Assembly (NCBI GenBank): GCA_031290635.1
Contig: JAITNE010000204.1
Location: forward strand, 1-8,214
Length of the DNA stretch: 8,214 bases
Reading direction: 5' to 3'
Source: Tannerella sp.
GTDB lineage: Bacteria > Bacteroidota > Bacteroidia > Bacteroidales > Tannerellaceae
The notes under the pieces are model-generated. The model searched no databases. It was not told the DNA's origin and saw nothing but the letters and a program-made list of their open reading frames with translations. Below, piece by piece: positions 1-6,134 of this stretch. Both the position numbers and the translations under genes were made by a program. Position 1 is the stretch's first letter, and each line of letters begins with the position of its first letter.

Positions 1-16
1 ATTTGATTTTCAGATG

Positions 17-48
17 CAAAGATACAAATAATATTTCACTCTGCCAAA
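17..48 (-). promoter_or_regulatory. Bacteroidetes-type promoter firing out of the left edge
   Basis: Read on the minus strand, TATCTTTG (17-24) matches the Bacteroidetes -7 consensus TAnnTTTG exactly. A perfect TTTG -33 box (45-48) lies 20 nt upstream. Transcription should start near position 10 and run leftward into a gene outside the window. This suggests that the next gene on the minus strand is not simply read through from the M16 peptidase gene that ends at 168. Confidence 0.6.
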
Positions 49-145
49 TCTTTTTGAAACTTTTTTCAGATCAACAGCAAATAAAATTTATGAGAGACAT
101 CTCTGACTTTTGAGACAGCCTCCTGCTTGTTTTGGATATGTTGGT

Positions 146-157
146 CAGGGGCAAGCC
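146..157. repeat. Short GC-rich repeat, partial copy of the REP-like element at 7861
   Basis: The 12-mer CAGGGGCAAGCC is the exact reverse complement of 7871-7882, the core of the REP-like palindrome in front of the AAA-ATPase-like gene. Here it sits just beyond the stop codon of the M16 gene. The local sequence can form a small CAGG/CCTG stem. With only 12 bp shared, common origin is plausible but not proven. Confidence 0.3.
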
Positions 158-167
158 TGTACATTAC

Positions 168-3011
168 TTATCTACAGAAATCATTTTTGCGGACATGGAC
201 TATGTCGCCGAAGGTGGAGAGCTTCGACATGTTTGTTTTCAGGTAGTTGCCGGCTATGATATAGACCGGAGTGAAGTTTTTGACGTGCTCGGAGTGAAAT
301 GCTACTACGTCGTCAATCGTCATGCAACGTATCTTCTTTAATAGATAGATGTTGGGGTCGGTCTTGAATCCTATCTGACGGTAACGGGCTATCTTGGTCG
401 ATATGTCGCGAAACGAAGGATACTCGTTGTTTGTCTGGTTGACGATGCTCTGTACCGTCTGGTTGAGACGCTCTTCCTGAACAGGCAAATGTCGGGTCAG
501 CGACTCAAGTACGGACATGGCGTCGATAGTCTTGTCGCATTGTGTCGAAAGGAAGGTTATCATGGCGGCGGGCTTGTCGCGGTGGCAGAAGGGCGGCATC
601 TGTATCCCGCCGGACGTGTGGTAGGCTAAGGAGCGAAACTCCCGTATCTCCTGAAAGAGCAGCGACGACATGCCGCCGCCGAAATATTCCGAAAAAAGAC
701 GGGCTGAGATACGCTCGTCGGGGGTCAGAAGCGGACGACTTCCTTGATAGCCGTAAACAATGTTTTGAGATACCTCGCGCATGTCGTAGAAGAATATCAG
801 CGGTCGGTCATAGATGATAGGCTCGCGATAAACCGGTATGTTCGATTCGACGGTGATGCTGTCGAGCGGCATTCGCTCGCGGATGCACCGGGCTACATAA
901 GCCGATTCGAGTGTGCCGCAATAGTGGAAATTGCACTTCACGCGCTGTATGCGTTTGAAGATATCGAGCAGTTCGTGGCCGTTCATCTTTTTAAGTTGAC
1001 GCAATGAAGGTTTTTGCAGATATTGCGATTGCATGCCGTAGCGGACATACTCGAAGAGGGCGTCGGCTACGTTCCGGTTTGATTTGAAGAAAGCCTTGTC
1101 GCCGATTTTGGCGTCGTCTATCAAGGTACGGAACTTGCGACGGTCGTCGGTTACGTTTGTGATGAAGTCATTAACCACATCCAAAGTTTCGTCGAAATAC
1201 TTGTCGAAGCCGCTTACATTGACGTTGAAATAATTGTCGTCGGCGTCGAAGTGCATCACGCTGCCGAGCCGTTGCAGGCGGGTGCGATATTCGTTAAAGC
1301 TGTGCTTGTCCGTTCCGAGCAGCGAGAGGAAGCTCGCCAGAAGTTTGATGGCAGGCTCTTCTATCGAGCCGATGCAGTACGACGTCTTGAAGGTGAAAAC
1401 CGCGTTGACGGGGTTTTTCTTCACGTAAAGCGTGGCAAGCGGCGTGAGCGGCAAGGTGCGCACGTCCTTGTTGAAGTCCAGAAAGCGAATATTGACCGAC
1501 TGCACGGGCAGCTTCGCAAGTACTTCGGCATACTTGGAGGAGGAGTTTGAATGCTTGGGCACAATAGGCACAAAGTCGGGCTTGGGCAGATAATCCTTGG
1601 GGTTTTTGCCGGTCTTTTTCTTCAGGAAGATATAATTTTTGTGCAAGTATTTCCTGGCGATGCGGACGACGTCGTCTTTAGTCAGATCTTCGTTGCGTTG
1701 GAGTTCACGGATATAGTCAGGCCAGGTTTTGCCTTGCGTGAAGAGGCGTATCATGATGTGGCTGCGCGAATCGACGTCTTCGAGTTCGGTTATATTGCGG
1801 CGCAACTGTTCCTGCTTGAGGCTCTCGAACATCTCGTCTGAGAAGTCGCCGTTGCGCACACGGTTGATTTCTTTCCACACAAGCCGCTCGGCCTGCTTGT
1901 ATGTCTGGATAATTAATTTAGGGAGGATGATGAATCCGAGCATGCCGGCCTCGTTGAGCGTCTCGCCGCCCACCATCGCGCTCATCAGACGTCGCTGCAT
2001 CATAAGCATGTCGATATAACCCGTGCCGTTAGGGTTGTTGAGGATAGCGATAGCGATGTTGAGGGCAGCCTGGTCGGGATGATTGGCGGGTGCGCCCCTG
2101 AAACCCATCGCCATAATCTTCATCAACGGTACAGGTATCTTTATGGAATGCTTCTCGCGACCGTGAAAGGGTGGGATAGTAACGACATAGCGACGCGGAG
2201 GCTCTCCCGGCGGGATGCGTGAGAACGTGCGCGACAATATCGGCATCGTCCTTTCCGTATCGAAATCGCCGCTCAACACTAAGCACATGTTGCTTGCCAC
2301 ATAGTATTGCTCGAAGAAGCGACGCATCTCCGAAAGACGCGGGTTCTTGATGTTGTCCGCGCTTCCAATCACGGGATATGCGTAGGGATGAGGGTGAAAA
2401 TACAGCTCGAAGGCCTTTTCCATAGCTTGATTAAACATCAAGTCGTCGTAGCGGTTTTTCTCTTCGTAAACGGTTTCAAGCTCCGACTGAAACATGCGGA
2501 AGACGGGACGCAGCAGCCGCTCGCTGTTGATTTCAGCCCAATGTTCGATATATTGAGGCGAGAAGATGTTGTGATACACCGTATAATCGTAGGACGTGCC
2601 GGCGTTAAGGTTAGTGCCGCCGTACTTGCTTATCAGTTTATCGAACTCGTTAGGGATGACGTAATCGGCTGCCAGCACGCTCAGAGCGTTTATTTCCTGC
2701 TGTATCTCCTTGCGTCGCGATTCGTTGCGGGTTTCGGCCAGAAGGTCATACTTCTCGGCTATGCGGTCGAGGAAGACCTTCTCGGCGGCGTAGTCAACCG
2801 TACCTATAGCCTCAGTGCCCTTAAACATGATGTGTTCAAAGTAATGAGCGATGCCGGTGTTGGGACTGTCCTTCGATCCGGCTTTGACGACCACCGCGCC
2901 AAAGACTTTGGGCAGGTTATGGTCTTCGTTCAGCCAGACGGTTAAACCGTTGTCGAGGACATATTCCTTAACTTCAGCGGATATAGGTAAAGTAGCGTTG
3001 TCAGGTCTCAT
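168..3011 (-). CDS. M16 family zinc metallopeptidase (insulinase/pitrilysin-like, two-lobed, 947 aa)
   Basis: This is a zinc-dependent peptidase of family M16. Such enzymes enclose and cleave peptides or small unfolded proteins between two lobes. The N-terminal lobe carries the inverted zinc motif HYFEH (H56, E59, H60). The distal ligand is probably E184, in ELETVYEEK. A helical insert of about 45 residues (roughly 74-125) separates the two, so the ligand is farther away than the usual ~76 residues; from memory, Bacteroidetes members of this length class share this insert. The C-terminal lobe (about 510-947) has LLASFLSLLGT (557-567) where the zinc motif would be, so it is the expected inactive half. 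It keeps the REFRSLAY motif (790-797) that helps bind substrate. No signal peptide is visible. An in-frame TGA lies eight codons upstream of the ATG and a promoter lies just beyond it, so a longer secreted form is unlikely. The location therefore appears cytoplasmic, unlike many relatives. It is probably monocistronic, 110 nt downstream of the MBOAT gene. The family assignment is secure; the substrate is unknown. Confidence 0.95.
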   Translation of the reverse strand: MRPDNATLPISAEVKEYVLDNGLTVWLNEDHNLPKVFGAVVVKAGSKDSPNTGIAHYFEHIMFKGTEAIGTVDYAAEKVFLDRIAEKYDLLAETRNESRRKEIQQEINALSVLAADYVIPNEFDKLISKYGGTNLNAGTSYDYTVYHNIFSPQYIEHWAEINSERLLRPVFRMFQSELETVYEEKNRYDDLMFNQAMEKAFELYFHPHPYAYPVIGSADNIKNPRLSEMRRFFEQYYVASNMCLVLSGDFDTERTMPILSRTFSRIPPGEPPRRYVVTIPPFHGREKHSIKIPVPLMKIMAMGFRGAPANHPDQAALNIAIAILNNPNGTGYIDMLMMQRRLMSAMVGGETLNEAGMLGFIILPKLIIQTYKQAERLVWKEINRVRNGDFSDEMFESLKQEQLRRNITELEDVDSRSHIMIRLFTQGKTWPDYIRELQRNEDLTKDDVVRIARKYLHKNYIFLKKKTGKNPKDYLPKPDFVPIVPKHSNSSSKYAEVLAKLPVQSVNIRFLDFNKDVRTLPLTPLATLYVKKNPVNAVFTFKTSYCIGSIEEPAIKLLASFLSLLGTDKHSFNEYRTRLQRLGSVMHFDADDNYFNVNVSGFDKYFDETLDVVNDFITNVTDDRRKFRTLIDDAKIGDKAFFKSNRNVADALFEYVRYGMQSQYLQKPSLRQLKKMNGHELLDIFKRIQRVKCNFHYCGTLESAYVARCIRERMPLDSITVESNIPVYREPIIYDRPLIFFYDMREVSQNIVYGYQGSRPLLTPDERISARLFSEYFGGGMSSLLFQEIREFRSLAYHTSGGIQMPPFCHRDKPAAMITFLSTQCDKTIDAMSVLESLTRHLPVQEERLNQTVQSIVNQTNNEYPSFRDISTKIARYRQIGFKTDPNIYLLKKIRCMTIDDVVAFHSEHVKNFTPVYIIAGNYLKTNMSKLSTFGDIVHVRKNDFCR

Positions 3012-3044
3012 CTTTGCGCAGTTCCCACAGAATCAATAATCGTG

Positions 3045-3076
3045 CAAAGGTAAATACTTTATGAATCTAAGACCAA
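3045..3076 (-). promoter_or_regulatory. Promoter of the M16 peptidase gene
   Basis: On the minus strand, TACCTTTG (3045-3052) fits TAnnTTTG. An imperfect -33 box, TTGG (3073-3076), lies 20 nt upstream. The start site would be near 3038, giving a leader of about 27 nt before the ATG at 3011. No good Shine-Dalgarno sequence is seen, which is usual in this phylum. I found no convincing terminator between the MBOAT stop (3122) and this promoter, so some read-through from the operon is possible. Confidence 0.55.
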
Positions 3077-3121
3077 TTCGTCGAGCTATATTTATCAAAA
3101 CCCCATGATTAATGTACAAAA

Positions 3122-4669
3122 CTAAAATTGGAAATAGATAAACGGCACGATGTCGGAACTTTTCATCTGGACTACGACAAAGATTGCTATGCACAGCAAT
3201 GCCGCCTTAGCCCAAAGCGGCATGGAGGTTACTTTCTGCTGAAAAGTAAGGTCGATGCTTCGCGGCATAAAGTGGAGGACATAACCCGTAATCATCAGAA
3301 TAAAGATTGAGCGATAGCCGACGAAAAACTGTGTCAGTACTTGCGGCTCGAAGCGTGTAAAAATCTGCGTCAGCATCTCGCCGGCTTTCGTCATAGAATC
3401 GGCGCGGAAGAATATCCATGCAAAACAAACGAGATTGAAGGTGAAGAAGATGCTGATGACTCTCCTCCACATCGGCATGTCGGCGCCCGAAGCCTTGAAG
3501 CCGCAGTAGTTGATAAGCAGTTTGTGCGCCGCCAGCCCGACGCCGTGTACCGCTCCCCAGAGGATAAAACGTACGCCTGCTCCGTGCCACAAGCCGCCAA
3601 TCAACATCGTTATAAGCAGGTTGATGTAAGTGCGGGAGCGTCCCCGACGATTGCCGCCGAGCGGTATGTAGAGATAGTCGCGAAGCCAGGTCGAGAGCGA
3701 GATATGCCAGCGTCGCCAGAACTCGGTGATGGTGGCCGACTGATATGGCGAATCGAAGTTGATGTTGAAGCGGAAACCGAGCAGCAGGGCTATGCCTATC
3801 GCCATGTCGGAATAGCCGGAGAAGTCGCAGTATATCTGCAAGGCATAGCCATAGACTCCCATAAGGTTTTCGAGTCCGGTATAGAGAGCCGGCGCATCGA
3901 AGATTCTGTCCACAAAATTGACGCTGATATAGTCCGAGATAACGCACTTCTTGAACAGGCCGCAGACGATGAGATATAGCGCTTCGCCCATCTGATTGAA
4001 GTTCAGAACGGGACGCTGATGTATCTGCGGCAGGAAATCCTTGGCTCTGACAATAGGTCCGGCTACTAATCCGGGGAAGAACGATACGTAGAACATGTAG
4101 CTTGTCCAATGGTGGACGGGACGCAGGTGCTTGCGATAGACGTCGATAATATAGCTCAGCGATTGAAAGGTGAAGAACGAGATACCTACCGGCAGGAAGA
4201 TGTCGAGCGGCTTGTAGGTCAGTCCTTGCAGCGTCGGCTCATGAATCATTCCTCCCAGCAATCGCCAGAAACCTATCGCACTCTCATACATCAGGTTTGT
4301 GTACTTGAAATACGCCAGCATCCCCATATTGACGCACACACTCAGGACTACCCACAACTTGCGCCGCGTCTGCTCTTTAGTGGCATGTAGCGCCTGACCG
4401 ATGAAGAAGTCGGAGGTAGCGGTGAAGAGCAGCAAAACAAACCACAGTCCGCTGGTCTTGTAATAGAAATAGAGCGAGAAGAGGATGACGTAGAGGATGC
4501 GTGCGCGGAAGCTGTCGCGGATAGCGTTGTAAACGACGTAGAATCCGAGGAAGATAAACAAAAAAAGCCCTGTGCTGAAAAGCATGGGCGACTCTGGTTG
4601 ATAACTTAACACTTCTATCAGTTTATGGCCTGAAAGTTGCTCGAAATATGTTTGTAAGCTACTCCACAC
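3122..4669 (-). CDS. MBOAT family membrane O-acyltransferase (AlgI/PatA-like, 515 aa)
   Basis: This is a polytopic inner-membrane protein of the MBOAT family, which takes acyl groups (usually acetyl) from a cytoplasmic donor and passes them across the membrane for modification of an extracytoplasmic glycan. Hydrophobic segments run along the whole length, roughly ten or more helices. Family landmarks are FFPGLVAGPIVR (197-208), DFSGYSDMAIG (282-292), EFWRRWHISLSTWLRDYLY (316-334) and GGLWHGAG (358-365). H322 and H362 correspond to the conserved and catalytic histidines; the AlgI active-site histidine is also numbered 322. Length is normal for AlgI-like proteins. The start is GTG at 4669-4667, overlapping the end of the upstream SGNH gene by 11 nt and preceded by a strong Shine-Dalgarno sequence, so translation is probably coupled. 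It is the last gene of a three-gene operon with two SGNH proteins, which supports a glycan O-acetylation role. Peptidoglycan, capsule and exopolysaccharide cannot be distinguished as acceptors. Confidence 0.93.
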   Translation of the reverse strand: MWSSLQTYFEQLSGHKLIEVLSYQPESPMLFSTGLFLFIFLGFYVVYNAIRDSFRARILYVILFSLYFYYKTSGLWFVLLLFTATSDFFIGQALHATKEQTRRKLWVVLSVCVNMGMLAYFKYTNLMYESAIGFWRLLGGMIHEPTLQGLTYKPLDIFLPVGISFFTFQSLSYIIDVYRKHLRPVHHWTSYMFYVSFFPGLVAGPIVRAKDFLPQIHQRPVLNFNQMGEALYLIVCGLFKKCVISDYISVNFVDRIFDAPALYTGLENLMGVYGYALQIYCDFSGYSDMAIGIALLLGFRFNINFDSPYQSATITEFWRRWHISLSTWLRDYLYIPLGGNRRGRSRTYINLLITMLIGGLWHGAGVRFILWGAVHGVGLAAHKLLINYCGFKASGADMPMWRRVISIFFTFNLVCFAWIFFRADSMTKAGEMLTQIFTRFEPQVLTQFFVGYRSIFILMITGYVLHFMPRSIDLTFQQKVTSMPLWAKAALLCIAIFVVVQMKSSDIVPFIYFQF

Positions 4670-6134
4670 AGCTCACCTCCTCTCCGATACGGACATAGTT
4701 GAACTCGGCGCTGCCCAGCTCCTCTCCTGAATAGTTATCACGTTCATTAAGGCATGAACGCATCAGCGCCTTGAAGAGTAGCGCTCCCTGCTCGGTGTAT
4801 CCGCTGCGCGAAAAATGCACGCGGTCGCTGCCAAGCATCCCCGATTCAAACCACTTGGCGCACGATTCCTGACCTCCTCCGACGGAGTATAAATCCAGAC
4901 ACGCCAGCCCTTCGTCTGCCGTAAGCGAACGTATTGAAGCTGCCACTCTGGGCATGTTTTCGTTGGGTCGATAGTAGCGTTTCTTGTTTTTGTAGTAACG
5001 GCGATATGATTCGATGGGGGTAGTGAGCAGCAGCGTTACGTCCGGCATCTCCTCACGCACAAGGTTCACAAAAGCCCTTATCTGCGCAGCAAATTCTTCT
5101 TCACTAAAATTCCTTCCAAAGGACTCGTTAGTGCCGAGCGACACTATCAGCAGCGATGGCTTGAGCAGTGATAGCTGCCTTATGTATTTGCGGTTGGTGA
5201 AGTCCGTATATCGCGCTCCGTTGACGCCTATAGAGTGATAAAGCACGCCCGGATTGCCGTTAGTCAGCATAAATCCGTAATACAGATTGGTAGCGTTTTG
5301 GGTCGCTACACTCTTGATTGCAAACGTGTCGATAAGGCTTTTTATCTCGAATGTATCTATCACAACCCGTTCATACGCCTGTTTGCCGAACGAAAGCCCT
5401 GCCATCGGCTCGTCTTTCAAGGGAAGCATCGGCGAGGCTAAACTGTCGCGATACATCAACACTTTGTTGAAGCTGTAACCCGCGCCGTTGTTGGGTGCAA
5501 TAACAAGGTCGAAGCGCACCGTCTTGGCCTCCGTCTTGATGCCTATCCCGCCTATTCCCCACGGACATTTGGGCGACGACTGCACACAGCGTCCGGCTAT
5601 CCACTGCTTGATGTTCGACTGAATATAGTAGTCGTTCGGCTCGTTCACTCTCGATAGTTTGAATGGCGCTACCCATCCTCTGCCGGCATTGCCGAAAGCG
5701 CCCTGCATAAGCCGCATAGTGCGTCCGCTCAGGAATCCGGCCTGTATATGCGAATCGCCCAGATGTACGATATTGACGACCGTGTCCTTACCCTCAAGCA
5801 GAGCGGTCAGTTCCTGCGCTACGACCGTCATCGACCGGCGTGGGTCGATGATATAGCAAAGCGAGTCGTTAAGGAAGGAGAGCGTCGTACCGAGCGTGTC
5901 GATATCTACCATCGTTTGATGTGAACTTATCATATCGTTTGATGTGAACATCTCCCATTGCTCGATATAGTTAGATTGCTCCGTTCCTCGTAATGACGAC
6001 GCGCTTATCTCTGTTGATTGCAGCTCGCTCGTTAATAAGGGCAATGATATTAGAATCAGAAACTTGTGGAACAGCCCCCTTGTCATCGTCTTCGTATGTT
6101 TTCTATCTTTCGACCAACCTTTCATCACTGTCAT
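4659..6134 (-). CDS. Secreted SGNH/GDSL-family hydrolase or acetyltransferase (second operon gene)
   Basis: This is an SGNH-fold esterase or acetyltransferase, predicted to act in the periplasm on O-acetyl groups of a glycan. Numbered from the ATG at 6134, the catalytic blocks are all present: block I LGDSHIQAG with nucleophile S128, block II glycine near SIGVNG (about 301-306), block III GTNE with N336, and block V SDRVHFS with D437 and H440. Between blocks I and II lie about 150 residues of beta-rich sequence. A similar position holds a CBM35-like domain in Neisseria Ape1, but I only infer that likeness. A short hydrophobic stretch (FLILISLPLL, about 25-34) followed by polar residues suggests a Sec signal peptide without a lipobox cysteine. 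Start choice is uncertain. ATG 6149 has no Shine-Dalgarno sequence. ATG 6134 has AAGGAG 3 nt upstream, and ATG 6125 has the same site 12 nt away. ATG 6086 would give the most typical signal peptide. The gene overlaps both neighbours. FGNAGRGWV parallels FGGRGVGFV of the upstream protein, so the two are distant paralogues. Confidence 0.85.
   Translation of the reverse strand: MTVMKGWSKDRKHTKTMTRGLFHKFLILISLPLLTSELQSTEISASSLRGTEQSNYIEQWEMFTSNDMISSHQTMVDIDTLGTTLSFLNDSLCYIIDPRRSMTVVAQELTALLEGKDTVVNIVHLGDSHIQAGFLSGRTMRLMQGAFGNAGRGWVAPFKLSRVNEPNDYYIQSNIKQWIAGRCVQSSPKCPWGIGGIGIKTEAKTVRFDLVIAPNNGAGYSFNKVLMYRDSLASPMLPLKDEPMAGLSFGKQAYERVVIDTFEIKSLIDTFAIKSVATQNATNLYYGFMLTNGNPGVLYHSIGVNGARYTDFTNRKYIRQLSLLKPSLLIVSLGTNESFGRNFSEEEFAAQIRAFVNLVREEMPDVTLLLTTPIESYRRYYKNKKRYYRPNENMPRVAASIRSLTADEGLACLDLYSVGGGQESCAKWFESGMLGSDRVHFSRSGYTEQGALLFKALMRSCLNERDNYSGEELGSAEFNYVRIGEEVSCVE
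4673..4681 (-). promoter_or_regulatory. Strong Shine-Dalgarno site setting the GTG start of the MBOAT gene
   Basis: The minus strand reads AGGAGGTGA, a nearly full complement of the 16S rRNA 3' end, with GGAGG ending 6 nt before the GTG at 4669. It lies inside the coding sequence of the upstream SGNH gene. It supports the unusual GTG start and the 11-nt gene overlap over an internal ATG at codon 29. Strong sites like this are uncommon in Bacteroidetes. Confidence 0.75.
5911..5949. repeat. 16-bp exact direct repeat, 23-bp period, inside the second SGNH gene
   Basis: ATCGTTTGATGTGAAC occurs at 5911-5926 and again at 5934-5949. The spacing of 23 is not a multiple of three, so the two copies are read in different frames (SSHQTM and MFTSND). 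They lie in the N-terminal segment between the signal peptide and the catalytic domain. Confidence 0.8.

Noticed and set aside
93..104. Terminator hairpin for the M16 gene (AGAG/CTCT)
   Set aside because: The stem is only 4 bp and AT-rich surroundings lack a clear T-tract directly after it; too weak to annotate.
132..341. Plus-strand 69-codon open frame at the left end
   Set aside because: Most of it is antisense to the C-terminus of the M16 peptidase and it has no distinctive features.
2307..2945. Plus-strand 212-codon open frame
   Set aside because: It lies entirely opposite the conserved N-terminal lobe of the M16 peptidase, has no recognisable family features and no promoter; it is an antisense shadow.
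3341..3979. Plus-strand 212-codon open frame opposite the MBOAT gene
   Set aside because: The opposite strand encodes clear MBOAT motifs here; this frame shows no family features.
3207..4109. Minus-strand 300-codon open frame in another frame of the MBOAT gene
   Set aside because: It covers the MBOAT catalytic region, is rich in Arg, Ser and Leu without domain motifs, and lacks membrane helices; it is a frame shadow.
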